A model generated the notes under the pieces. The model was not told the origin of the DNA, searched no databases, and saw only the letters and a program-made list of their open reading frames with translations. Source: JBDSGC01 sp046594105 (lineage in GTDB: Bacteria > Acidobacteriota > Thermoanaerobaculia > Gp7-AA8). Taken from it: a stretch of DNA of 10,547 bases. Positions 1 to 8,149 of this stretch are shown in pieces. Positions within the stretch are counted from its first letter, which is position 1. Each line of letters opens with the position of its first letter. Both the position numbers and the translations under genes were made by a program. The stretch spans positions 1-10,547 of the forward strand of contig JBKJQB010000232.1 in the NCBI GenBank assembly GCA_046594105.1. The letters run 5' to 3'.

Positions 1-102
1 GATCAGGAGATCCTCTACTGCGTCGTCACCCGGCTGGAGATCCGCAAGGTCAAGGCGATCGTGCGGGCGGTGGATGCCCGCGCCTTCGTCACCTCGCACC
101 CG
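1..102. repeat. Terminal direct repeat, left copy (102 bp)
   Basis: These 102 bases are identical to 10446-10547. The match begins at the first base of the window and the other copy ends at the last base. A natural dispersed repeat would rarely coincide with both ends of a sequence, so this is best read as the overlap of a circularised contig. The repeat lies inside the coding sequence of a YitT-type C-terminal domain and has no transposon-like termini. Confidence 0.95.
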
Positions 103-150
103 CTGGCCGATGTCGACGGGGGCGTCGTCAGCCGCGCGGCGCTGCACTGA
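1..150 (+). CDS. YitT family membrane protein, C-terminal DUF2179 domain (5'-partial)
   Basis: Frame 1 is open from the first base to a TGA at 148-150 and encodes the last 49 residues of a protein. The segments ILYCVVTRLEIRKVKAIV, DARAFVTSHPL and the ending DGGVVSRAALH match the C-terminal cytoplasmic domain (DUF2179) of YitT-type proteins. In that family an 'LycVv-r-E--klK-iV' strand-helix is followed by 'D--AFV' and a terminal Gly-Gly segment. Family members are integral membrane proteins of about 280-300 aa with this soluble tail; their function is not established. The membrane-spanning part is missing. If the window is circular, the upstream codons are those at 10380-10445, where the reading frame is disturbed. 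The gene end overlaps the convergent small ORF at 128-364 by 23 bp. Confidence 0.72.
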   Translation, partial: DQEILYCVVTRLEIRKVKAIVRAVDARAFVTSHPLADVDGGVVSRAALH

Positions 151-364
151 CGGCGGCGGCGAAAGGCCGCGCCGGGTCCGCTTCGAGCACCCCGATCCCC
201 ATGCCGGTGCCGCCCGGGTGATCCTGGTCGATGAACTCGCGGACCGGCCGGTCCCGGCCGAGCTCCCGCCAGAGATGATGCGACGAGGCATCGATAGGTT
301 CTGCTGCCCAACCGCTTCTCAGCGGCGTCGCCTTCAGCACGGTATCGGGCACTGTCAGGCTCAT
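128..364 (-). CDS. Small protein of unknown function (78 aa), directly downstream of DUF418 gene
   Basis: ATG at 364 lies 2 nt after the TAG of the DUF418 gene (367-369), with AGGGG just upstream, so translational coupling is possible. The product has 78 residues, no membrane segment and no cysteine. I do not recognise it. The first 13 residues (MSLTVPDTVLKAT) loosely resemble the start of UPF0175-type antitoxins, but nothing after them fits that family. The second half (WRELGRDRPVREFIDQDHP, then GGTGMGIGVLEADPARPF) has nearly all third codon positions G or C, unlike the first half. This suggests that two unrelated sequences are joined at about 280-320. The ORF ends inside the YitT coding sequence on the other strand. 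It could be a genuine short gene, a truncated gene, or a chance ORF across a junction. Confidence 0.3.
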   Translation of the reverse strand: MSLTVPDTVLKATPLRSGWAAEPIDASSHHLWRELGRDRPVREFIDQDHPGGTGMGIGVLEADPARPFAAAVSAAPRG

Positions 365-366
365 GG

Positions 367-1695
367 CTACCCCTGCGTGCGGTCCTCTGAGTCTTCGGCC
401 GCATCCTTCGCTCTGATGACTCCAGCCGGCCCGGAGACGAGCCCACCGCCAGCATTTCGAGTATCGCAGACGCCCGGTGGCGGTCCTACCCTCTTCAGCA
501 CGGTCTCCTGTGCAGAAACCACGCTCCGTCGCCATGGTTGCCATTGTCCGTAAGACAGGGATCGCCAAAGCCATTCGAACGGGCCAAAACGAAACCGGTT
601 GAGCCACCCGCGACTCGCCCTTACCTGTATGCCGTAGAGAGCGATGCTCAGGCACGCCGCCCATGCCGAACCAATTCGTCCGAAAAGGCCGAAGCCGTAG
701 CCATAGAAAATGAAGCCGAGCACAACAGACTGGATCAGATAGTTCGTCAGCGCCATCTGTCCTACCGCGGCTACGCCGCGGAGCGCGCCATCACGACGGG
801 GACGCGTCCAGAGCAGAAATGCTGACATGTAGGCCACGGCGAGCAGGATCGGGGGGGCGTCGCTTGCATCCCACAGCCCGGGCCATCGTGCGAGGCCCGT
901 TTCTTTTGCCCACACCTGGTTGACGGTCAATGTCACCCCCAGCGGTGCGGCGAGCGCGAGCGCGGTGATGAGTGTGCCTCGATACCGACCGGGATCTCGC
1001 AAGACACCGCTACGCCACGCGGCAGCCCCCCAACACATCAGGCCTGCTGTCCGAGGCAGGATGGCCACGAGCAAGGGCACGATCAGCGTCCAGGTTTCCT
1101 GCCATCGGAACCGCAGAATCGAGAGGAATCCAGCGTTGCCGTAGACCTCGCGCGCGTCGGCGATTCTGAGGAGGGCGTCGCTGGCGAGGTGCATGGGGAG
1201 GCCCCAGGGGACGAAAGTGGGCAGGAGGATTGCCGCGAGACCGAGGACCAACGATGCCGGCCATGGCAGGGAAAGGAAGGGTAGTACGAGCATGCCGCAA
1301 ATGGCGTAGAGCGTGAGAATGTCACCATTCCAGATGAGAAACAGATGGGTCGCGCCGAGAAGGAGGAGCCAGAACATTCGTCGTATTAGAAAGAGACGTG
1401 CGCTGGCTCTGTGTGCGACCGCCCGTTCGGTTTGTATGGCAACGCCTGCGCCGAACAGGAAGGAGAAGATCGTGACCGCTTTGAATTCGAGTGCGCCCTC
1501 GACGAGGATATCGACGAGACGATTGGCGCGTCCGAGATCGCTGTGGGGAATGAGAATATGTTCTAGAAGAGGCACGCGAAAAAGCGTGAGGACGTTGACG
1601 ATTAGGACGCCGAACAAGGCGAGACCGCGGAGGATGTCGATTGCCCGGTAGCGGTCGGATGGCGGCGCTGGCTGCCAAGGAGCGGAGGTGTTCAC
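367..1695 (-). CDS. DUF418 family (YeiB-like) polytopic membrane protein
   Basis: This 442-aa integral inner-membrane protein starts at GTG 1695, with AAAGG 6 nt upstream. It shows DUF418 hallmarks in order: AIDILRGLALFGVLIVNV at residues 18-35 (first membrane segment), KAVTIFSFLFGAG at 72-84, HLFLIWNGDILTLYAICG at 117-134, VGQMALTNYLIQS at 311-323, and the diagnostic GPFEWLWRSLSYG at 371-383. Long apolar stretches in between give roughly eight to ten membrane segments. DUF418 proteins are usually about 400 aa and end soon after the 'GPxEWLWR' motif. Here a polar tail of about 50 residues follows (to 442), which is unusual and approaches the suspected sequence junction near position 300. The family is distantly related to acyltransferase-type membrane proteins and has no settled function. 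The gene is transcribed divergently from the TonB-dependent receptor. Confidence 0.9.
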   Translation of the reverse strand: MNTSAPWQPAPPSDRYRAIDILRGLALFGVLIVNVLTLFRVPLLEHILIPHSDLGRANRLVDILVEGALEFKAVTIFSFLFGAGVAIQTERAVAHRASARLFLIRRMFWLLLLGATHLFLIWNGDILTLYAICGMLVLPFLSLPWPASLVLGLAAILLPTFVPWGLPMHLASDALLRIADAREVYGNAGFLSILRFRWQETWTLIVPLLVAILPRTAGLMCWGAAAWRSGVLRDPGRYRGTLITALALAAPLGVTLTVNQVWAKETGLARWPGLWDASDAPPILLAVAYMSAFLLWTRPRRDGALRGVAAVGQMALTNYLIQSVVLGFIFYGYGFGLFGRIGSAWAACLSIALYGIQVRASRGWLNRFRFGPFEWLWRSLSYGQWQPWRRSVVSAQETVLKRVGPPPGVCDTRNAGGGLVSGPAGVIRAKDAAEDSEDRTQG

Positions 1696-1971
1696 AGCGC
1701 GCCTTTCGCTACATCGGTCATGGTCCGATATTGTTCTTTCGGCTGCAATGATCCAGGGTCCGGAGACGCGGGAAGCCGAGTCGCAGGTGTCTCGAAGCGA
1801 TTGAGACAGACGGTATCACCGTGGTAAACCGTTACTCGTGCCCTATTCTCTGAAAGTCGACTCACAGTGTGTCGAAGGCCGGACGGCCATGATCTCTCCT
1901 GCCAGTCTCGGGAATCAAGGAGATCCCGCAATACTGTTACGCTTTCGCACCCTCCGATCGAGGATATCTTC
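1696..1971. other. Divergent intergenic region between DUF418 and TonB-dependent receptor genes
   Basis: These 276 bp separate two divergent gene starts and should hold both promoters. I see no convincing -35/-10 pair on either strand. Usable signals are the AAAGG before the DUF418 GTG and a GAGG at 1960-1963, 8 nt before the ATG at 1972. An open reading frame extends upstream of 1972 to a GTG at 1867, but it lacks a ribosome-binding site and is not treated as coding. Confidence 0.6.
1810..1832. promoter_or_regulatory. Possible operator: inverted repeat ACGGT-N13-ACCGT
   Basis: ACGGT (1810-1814) and ACCGT (1828-1832) are inverted copies 13 bp apart, about midway between the divergent genes. 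ACCGT also recurs directly at 1819-1823. The arms are only 5 bp, so this could be chance. The position, between two divergent membrane or envelope genes, is the main reason to record it. Confidence 0.15.
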
Positions 1972-4900
1972 ATGAAACTGGCAAGGCATGCGGAATCGAT
2001 TGTCGTCGGAGGCAGCGGGCTCTCGAATCGCAACACGGATACACGGTCCAGGGCCGGCTTCGGACCACAGGAGCTCAAGGAGGCGCCGCGCAGGACAGCG
2101 CAAAGCGCGTTCGGCCCGCTGATGCTCATGCCCGCCGACCGCCGGCATCACCGAGCTGTGTTCGCATTCCTCACACTCTTCTTCTTTTCGCTCGCGCTCG
2201 CACACACGGCATTCGCGCAAATCACCGCCGCGACCATCTCTGGCGCGATCAAGGATCAGACGGGCGCGGTGCTGCCCGCCGTCGACGTCGTGGTGAAGAA
2301 CGTCGCCACAGGGTTGAGGCGATTGGGAGTTACCGACGCGAACGGGCACTTCACGGTGTCAGATCTTCCGCCTGGGACGTACGAGATTGGCGTTAGCCTG
2401 CCAGGCTTCGGCGTCGCCGTCGATCGCGTCACGCTGGCCGTCGCCCAGGAAGCGGGATTGAATCTGATCCTCAGGATCGGTGGCACAAAGGAATCGATGA
2501 CGATCGTCGGCGGGTCCTCGATTGTCGACACGCGCAGCGCCGCGATGTCCGCGGTGGTCACTGAGAAGACGATCTCGGAGCTGCCGTTGAACGGCCGCAA
2601 CTACATCGACCTCGCGCTGCATCAGCCGGGCGTGGCGAACTTCACCGAAAAGGATAGCGGCGCGGGGTCGTCGAATCGCGGCGCAAAGCTCAACATCAAC
2701 GGCATGACGTTCCGCTCGAACAGTTTTCTGCTCGACGGCGCGAATATGCGGGGCTACACAGGCACGGTCACAGGGTCGGCGGCTGGGGCGACGCTCGGCG
2801 TCGAGACGATTCAAGAATTCCGCGTCGTGACCAACGCCTACTCGGCTGACTACGGCCGCGCGATGGGCGGCATCATCAATCTCGTCACGAAAAGCGGTAC
2901 TAACACGATTCATGGATCGGGCTTTGAATTCTTCAGGAACAGCGCCTTGGATGCGCGCGACTTCTTCGACCGCGGCGCCGAGCCGCCGCCCTTTCGCCGG
3001 AATCAGTTCGGCGCCAGCGTCGGTGGTCCGATTCGGAAAGACCGTCTGTTCTTCTTCGGCGGCACCGAGCGGCTGCAGGAGGACCTCGGGATCACGATGA
3101 CCTCGTACGTGCCAAGCGAGGCGGCGCGCTCCGGGGCGCTGGGTGCGATCAGTCCAGTCGTCCGCCCGTATCTCGATCTGTATCCCAGAGCGAATGCCGC
3201 TGACGTCGGCGTGAACACCGGCATCGCCGAATTTTCGTTCGAGCACAACCAGCCCACACGAGAGAACTTCTATCAGGGACGGATCGACTACACGCCGAGC
3301 GCGAGGGATACGGTGTTCGCGCGTTATACGTTCGACGGCGCCGATCAGACGAATACGACGGGGTTCCCCGCCTACGCCACCGCCGCGGTCTCGAGGAATC
3401 AGTTCTTCACGTCGGAGTACAAGCGGATCGTGACATCCGCTCTGGTGAATACGACGCGTTTCTCACACAGCCGGCTGCGGTTCGAACAATTGACGGTGTT
3501 CCCGCCAGCGCCTGATTTCGCGTTCATCGACGGCCAGAACGAGATGGGTGTCATCAACGTCGCCGGATTGACCCTCCTCGGCGGCACCGCCCAGAACCCG
3601 AATACGAGCAACAGTTTCTACTGGACCATGTCGAACGACGTCTCGTACGCAAAGGGCCGGCACTTTCTCAAGACCGGCGCGCTCATCGAGCATCTCCGCA
3701 CGAACAAACTGACGGCGACCAACACCCGAGGCAGCTATCTGTTCGCCAACGTGCGGGCGTTCCTCGCGGGCACCCCCGCGCGCTTCGTCGGTGTGCTGCC
3801 AGGCGCCGAACTGGAGCGCGTCCGGCCGAATACGCTCTTCGGGTTCTATGTGCAGGACGACTATCGCGCGGCGGATCGACTCACACTGAACCTCGGCCTG
3901 CGCTACGAATTCTACACGCTGCCGAGCGAAAAAAGCGGGCTCGATACCACGCTGCGGAACATCCTGACGGACACGTCGTTCACCGTGGGACCGCCGTTCC
4001 GTGAGAATCCGTCGCTCGGGAACCTGGCGCCGCGCGTTGGCTTCGCATGGGACGTGCACGGCGACGGGCGGACCGCGGTCCGCGGCGGCGCAGGCCTCTA
4101 TCACGACACCGACGGACCGTTCAACAGCGCGTTCCTCATCGCCACGTTCTCGCCGCCATTCGCGGCCACCGCGACAATCAACAACCCGACGTTCCCCAGA
4201 CCAGCGTCGCTGACGGCCGCCGCCGCCAGCGCCCGGACCCTCGACTACGACATCAAGCAGCCGTACGGCCTCACGTTCAACCTCAGTGCCCAGCGCGAGT
4301 TCGCCGGACGGATCGTGGCCACCGTCAGCTACGCGGGTTCGCGCGCGTACAACCTGATAAGCGCGATTGAAGCCAATCCGTTCGTGCCGCAAATCCAGGC
4401 GGATGGCACCAAGTTCTTCCCCGCCGGCGCGCCGCGGCGCAACCCGGCCTTCGGACCGATTGATTACCGCACTAACGGCGGACACTCGGAGTACAACGCG
4501 CTGCAGCTAAGCGCGCAGAAGCGCTTCAGCCGCCGGTACCAGCTCCAAGTCGCGTACACCCTCAGCAAGACGATGGACAACCAGCAGGCGCAGTTGGTCA
4601 TGGATGTGAACAACTCGTCCGTGTATCCGCAGGACCCTTACAACCGCGAGAGCGACTGGGCGCGGTCCGACTTCGACGTGCGGCACGTGTGTAGCTCGAA
4701 CTTCATATGGGATGTGCCCGGGCGCGACGGGCACGTGCTGCTCCGAGGATGGCAACTCAACGGGATCGTGACGCTGCGCAGCGGTGTGCCATTCACTCCG
4801 GCGCTCGGCCCGACGAACTGGTCACGGTCGGGCAACACATCAGGCGAGGATCGGCCGAATCTCAAGCCGGGCGTCAATCTCGACGACGTCGTGCTTGGGG

Positions 4901-5235
4901 ATCCCGATCGCTACTTCGACACCTCTGCCTTTGTATTGGGGCCGCAAGGCTTCTTCGGCAATGCGGGCCGGAACATTCTTACCGGGCCGAATTATGCGAT
5001 CACGAGCGTGTCGCTGGTAAAGAACCTTAGAATCGGTGCGCTCGGACCCGGGGGGCACATCCAGGTGCGCATCGAGATGTTCAATCTGCTGAACCATCCG
5101 AATTTCGCGACACCTGACCGGACGGTCTTTGCCGCCGCGGCGGCGGATGAATTGCCCTTAGCCACGGCTGGACGCATTACCCGCACCATCACGTCGTCGC
5201 GACAACTACAACTCGGGATGAAAGTGCTCTTCTAG
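1972..5235 (+). CDS. Oar-like TonB-dependent receptor with N-terminal carboxypeptidase-regulatory-like domain
   Basis: This large outer-membrane transporter (1087 aa from ATG 1972) takes up an unknown ligand with TonB energy. Features in order: a hydrophobic signal core (AVFAFLTLFFFSLALA) near residues 62-77 with probable cleavage after TAFA at 82; a carboxypeptidase-regulatory-like Ig domain at about 83-170 (ISGAIKDQTGAVLP, then DLPPGTYEIGVSLPGF); a plug domain containing LPLNGRNY (204-211), GVETIQEFRV and GGIINLVTKSGTN (ending at 311); and a long beta-barrel ending in QLQLGMKVLF with the C-terminal Phe typical of outer-membrane proteins. Start choice is uncertain. ATG 1972 has GAGG at 8 nt but puts about 50 residues before the signal peptide. 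ATG 2122 or 2128 gives a normal leader of about 30 residues but has no ribosome-binding site. The receptor converges with the kinase gene, 34 bp away. No SusD-like partner is present; this receptor class in Acidobacteriota usually lacks one. Confidence 0.93.
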   Translation: MKLARHAESIVVGGSGLSNRNTDTRSRAGFGPQELKEAPRRTAQSAFGPLMLMPADRRHHRAVFAFLTLFFFSLALAHTAFAQITAATISGAIKDQTGAVLPAVDVVVKNVATGLRRLGVTDANGHFTVSDLPPGTYEIGVSLPGFGVAVDRVTLAVAQEAGLNLILRIGGTKESMTIVGGSSIVDTRSAAMSAVVTEKTISELPLNGRNYIDLALHQPGVANFTEKDSGAGSSNRGAKLNINGMTFRSNSFLLDGANMRGYTGTVTGSAAGATLGVETIQEFRVVTNAYSADYGRAMGGIINLVTKSGTNTIHGSGFEFFRNSALDARDFFDRGAEPPPFRRNQFGASVGGPIRKDRLFFFGGTERLQEDLGITMTSYVPSEAARSGALGAISPVVRPYLDLYPRANAADVGVNTGIAEFSFEHNQPTRENFYQGRIDYTPSARDTVFARYTFDGADQTNTTGFPAYATAAVSRNQFFTSEYKRIVTSALVNTTRFSHSRLRFEQLTVFPPAPDFAFIDGQNEMGVINVAGLTLLGGTAQNPNTSNSFYWTMSNDVSYAKGRHFLKTGALIEHLRTNKLTATNTRGSYLFANVRAFLAGTPARFVGVLPGAELERVRPNTLFGFYVQDDYRAADRLTLNLGLRYEFYTLPSEKSGLDTTLRNILTDTSFTVGPPFRENPSLGNLAPRVGFAWDVHGDGRTAVRGGAGLYHDTDGPFNSAFLIATFSPPFAATATINNPTFPRPASLTAAAASARTLDYDIKQPYGLTFNLSAQREFAGRIVATVSYAGSRAYNLISAIEANPFVPQIQADGTKFFPAGAPRRNPAFGPIDYRTNGGHSEYNALQLSAQKRFSRRYQLQVAYTLSKTMDNQQAQLVMDVNNSSVYPQDPYNRESDWARSDFDVRHVCSSNFIWDVPGRDGHVLLRGWQLNGIVTLRSGVPFTPALGPTNWSRSGNTSGEDRPNLKPGVNLDDVVLGDPDRYFDTSAFVLGPQGFFGNAGRNILTGPNYAITSVSLVKNLRIGALGPGGHIQVRIEMFNLLNHPNFATPDRTVFAAAAADELPLATAGRITRTITSSRQLQLGMKVLF

Positions 5236-5269
5236 AACGACACGGTTGGAGCGGGCCTTCGCCGCGCAC

Positions 5270-8149
5270 CTATCTCGGCAGCTCGATCAGGACGATGTCC
5301 GAGTTCTCTCGCGAGCGGTCGAACACGATGGCTTTCCCATCGGGCGTAATGTCGAAGGTGCCCAAAGCGCCCTGATTGCTGAGGCGCGTGAGCTGACGCG
5401 GGATCTTCGTGGTGAGATCGACCAGCCAGAAATCCAGCGACGGCATGAAGGGCAAGTACACCAAACCCGTTCCGTCCGGCAGGAAGCGATAGCCGCCCGG
5501 CCGGGCCCGTACGGACGGCAGCACGACAGGCGTGCCATCCGGTCGCACCCCATGGAGCTCGACCTGGCCGGTGAAGAGCTTGCCGGCATACACAATCACG
5601 CTCCCGTCCGGTGACCAGACGGGATTGTCCGCCTTGCCGGCGACGAGCCGAACGGCCACGCCGCTACCCACATGGATTTTGAACAGTCCGGGACCCTGCG
5701 CGTCGCTGCCGCCCGTCACGATCCAGGTGCCGTCCGGCGACCAGTCCGCGGTGCCCTGGCCGGCCGTTCCCTGGATGTCGAGGGACGGCGCCAACGTTTG
5801 TGAGTTCCTGCCGTCCGCCGACACGACTTTCAGGTGCCGTTTTCCTTCCTGTCTGACGACGATGGCGACGCGGCTTCCGTCCGGTGACACCGCGGAAGGC
5901 TCGGATAGCGCCCCGTCTGCGGCTCTCGAGACTTCAGACGCCTGTCCGTTCTGGAAACGCCACAGCCCATCGCCCGTCCCTCCGGCGGACAAGTAAAACA
6001 ACGATGTCCCGCCGACCGGACGAACGCCGCCGCCCCGGGCAAAGCGCGGGGCCAGCGCTCGCGCCGTCGGCACCGGATACGGGTGCACGTCGCGATCGTT
6101 GGCCTGACGATCGAGCAGCGGCACGTGCCACAGGCTGGCGGTAGGGTTGGCGACCGTGGCGACCACGCGCCGGCCGTCGCGACTGGCCGACACAGAGGTG
6201 TATTGCCCGAGCCCCGTGCTCACACGGCGAGTGACCTTGCGCTCCACATCGAGCGCCCACAGCCACGGCCCCGACCGGTCCTCCGCGCGCGCCACGTAGA
6301 GCAGCGTTCGCGTGTCGAGCGGGGCCATGAAATTCACGGCGGTACCGTGCTCGGTCAGCCGCTCCGCCGATTCGCCCGAGGGTCGAACGCGCCACACGTC
6401 CATCGCGTCGGTCGGCTCCAGCCCGTGCGCGAAGTAGATCCACTGCCCGTCTGGTGACCAAACAGGATTGTGGTTGTGCACGCCCTTTTGATACACGAGG
6501 ATTTGGCGGGCGTCCGCGCCCGTGCCGTCTGCCACAAACAGAGGATCGCCGTCTTCGTTCTTGAAATAAGCGAGGCGGTTGCCGTCTGGGGACCAGGCGG
6601 GAGCGGTAGCGCCCCTGTCCAGGAAGGCCCGTGGCGAGCCGCCCATCAGGGGCATAATCATCTGCGCCATCGAGGGACCGGTGTCAGGGCTGAACCAGAT
6701 TTCTGCCCCGTCGTCCGAGAAACCAAATTTACGAAAGGTGGGCCCGATGGGTTGCAGCGCAGGGAGATCCGCCGTCAGGTTGCGAAACTGCGCCGTGCCA
6801 ATCTGGCTCAGCCAGATGTCGAACTCACCAGCCTTGTCGGCGACGAAGGCCACGAACCTCCCGTCAGGCGAAATCTCGGCGCCTCCTTCCGTCCCCTCCC
6901 AGTCCGTAAAGCGCGAGAACCGTGGTGCGTTGGCCAGAGGATCGTCTTGCGTCGTCTCTGGACGGCGGGCCGCCCACACGCCGACAACCACCGCGAGCGC
7001 GGCGAACGCGACCCACGGCAGCCACGTCGCGCGGGTCTTCGCTGGTGTGGGAGACGTCACCGTCACTTCTGACGCCCCTGGCAGCACCTCGTCGATCGCG
7101 TCGATCTCGATCCGGATATCCCCCATATCTCTCAGGCGCTGCTTCGGATCCTTCGCCAGGCAGCGGACCAGGATCCGTCGAATGGATACGGGTGTCGCCG
7201 CGGGGAGGGCCGACCAGTCGGGCTCGCGCTCGAGAACCTTCCCGATCGTGTCCGAGACCGTCTCACCCGGAAACGGGATCCGCCCGGTTAGCATCTCGTA
7301 AAGGACGCAGCCGAACGCCCAGATGTCGGCGCGCTTGTCGACCGCCTTCCCGCGCGCCTGCTCCGGGCTCATATAGGCCGCCGTGCCGAGCATCGGGCCT
7401 TCCCCCGTGCCGCCAATCGTGACCGTGGGTGACGCCGTCAGAGTCGGTGCCAGGCCGTCGCCGCTCGCCGCCTTCGCCAGGCCGAAATCGAGCACCTTTA
7501 CCACGCCGTCCGGGGTAATCGTGATGTTCGCCGGCTTCAGGTCGCGGTGGACGATTCCTTTCTCATGCGCCGCCTCCAACGCGTCGGCCATTTGTCGCGC
7601 GATCACGAGAGCGTCGTCGATCGGCAGTCCGACGCCCCTGGCCTTCAGCGTCTGCGCCAGCGTCTCGCCGTCCACGAGCTCGAGAATGAGGAAGCGCACG
7701 CCGTCAGCCTGTTCGAAGCCGTAGATCGCGCAGATGTTGGGATGATTCAGCGCGGCGAGCATCCGCGCTTCGCGCTCGAAGCGCGCGAGGCGATTCGCGT
7801 CGCTCGTGAACGCGCGCGGCAGGATCTTTACCGCGACGTCGCGCTCCAGTTTCGCGTCGCGGGCGCGGTACACCTCACCCATGCCGCCCGCACCGAGCAG
7901 CATCTGCAGGTGATACCCAGCGATCGACCGGCCGGTCATGACCGCGGGGGCCACATCCATCACAATGCCCGCCGGTCCGTCCATGAATTCGTCGTTGGAG
8001 ACGGGCTCGTTCAGCAGCGATTGAACGTCGCGCTGCAGCGCCTCGTCGTCCCGACAGGCCACGGAGAGAAACGCCCCTCGTTCGTCTTGCGGCCGGGTGC
8101 GCGCCGCGTGATACAGCTCCTCAATCCGCTTCCAACGTTCAGGCGTCAT
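5270..8149 (-). CDS. Membrane Ser/Thr protein kinase with C-terminal WD40-like (PD40/TolB) propeller
   Basis: The 959-aa protein, from ATG 8149, begins MTPERWKRIEELYHAA, the usual N-terminus of this family; in-frame ATG 8158 and GTG 8173 are alternatives. All kinase motifs are intact: glycine loop LGAGGMGEV (85-93), VAVK lysine K108, helix-C glutamate near 127, HRDLKPAN with catalytic D203, DFG with D221, and the GTAAYMSPEQARG activation segment (SPE near 261-263). One membrane span follows at about 376-394 (WLPWVAFAALAVVVGVWAA). The remaining 560 or so residues carry about ten beta-propeller repeats marked by WSPDG-type motifs (ISPDG, AWSPDG, VWSPDG, VSPDG, DWSPDG, ITPDG), presumably outside the cytoplasm. 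These repeats also appear as recurring CGTCCGGTGACCAG-like DNA on the plus strand. The start overlaps the sigma gene stop by 11 bp, so the pair is co-transcribed. The expected role is signal sensing and phosphorylation; substrate and ligand are unknown. Confidence 0.95.
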   Translation of the reverse strand: MTPERWKRIEELYHAARTRPQDERGAFLSVACRDDEALQRDVQSLLNEPVSNDEFMDGPAGIVMDVAPAVMTGRSIAGYHLQMLLGAGGMGEVYRARDAKLERDVAVKILPRAFTSDANRLARFEREARMLAALNHPNICAIYGFEQADGVRFLILELVDGETLAQTLKARGVGLPIDDALVIARQMADALEAAHEKGIVHRDLKPANITITPDGVVKVLDFGLAKAASGDGLAPTLTASPTVTIGGTGEGPMLGTAAYMSPEQARGKAVDKRADIWAFGCVLYEMLTGRIPFPGETVSDTIGKVLEREPDWSALPAATPVSIRRILVRCLAKDPKQRLRDMGDIRIEIDAIDEVLPGASEVTVTSPTPAKTRATWLPWVAFAALAVVVGVWAARRPETTQDDPLANAPRFSRFTDWEGTEGGAEISPDGRFVAFVADKAGEFDIWLSQIGTAQFRNLTADLPALQPIGPTFRKFGFSDDGAEIWFSPDTGPSMAQMIMPLMGGSPRAFLDRGATAPAWSPDGNRLAYFKNEDGDPLFVADGTGADARQILVYQKGVHNHNPVWSPDGQWIYFAHGLEPTDAMDVWRVRPSGESAERLTEHGTAVNFMAPLDTRTLLYVARAEDRSGPWLWALDVERKVTRRVSTGLGQYTSVSASRDGRRVVATVANPTASLWHVPLLDRQANDRDVHPYPVPTARALAPRFARGGGVRPVGGTSLFYLSAGGTGDGLWRFQNGQASEVSRAADGALSEPSAVSPDGSRVAIVVRQEGKRHLKVVSADGRNSQTLAPSLDIQGTAGQGTADWSPDGTWIVTGGSDAQGPGLFKIHVGSGVAVRLVAGKADNPVWSPDGSVIVYAGKLFTGQVELHGVRPDGTPVVLPSVRARPGGYRFLPDGTGLVYLPFMPSLDFWLVDLTTKIPRQLTRLSNQGALGTFDITPDGKAIVFDRSRENSDIVLIELPR

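Noticed and set aside
2359..3246. Long minus-strand ORF of 295 aa inside the TonB-dependent receptor
   Set aside because: It is antisense to a receptor with clear plug and barrel motifs, is Arg/Ala-rich in the way GC-rich shadow frames are, and has no recognisable motif.
3463..4485. Minus-strand ORF of 340 aa inside the receptor
   Set aside because: Shadow frame caused by high third-position GC of the receptor; composition dominated by Arg, Val and Glu with no domain.
5251..5265. GCGG/CCGC hairpin in the 34-bp gap between convergent receptor and kinase genes
   Set aside because: A 4-bp stem without flanking T-tracts on either strand is not enough to call a bidirectional terminator.
5580..6900. 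Recurring CGTCCGGTGACCAG-like sequence on the plus strand, considered as a DNA repeat array
   Set aside because: Each copy encodes the WSPDG-type turn of a propeller blade on the minus strand; spacing and frame follow the protein, so it is coding repetition.
6579..7301. Plus-strand ORF of 240 aa antisense to the kinase gene
   Set aside because: The kinase frame carries every catalytic motif and the propeller repeats; this ORF is low-complexity Ser/Pro/Arg shadow sequence.
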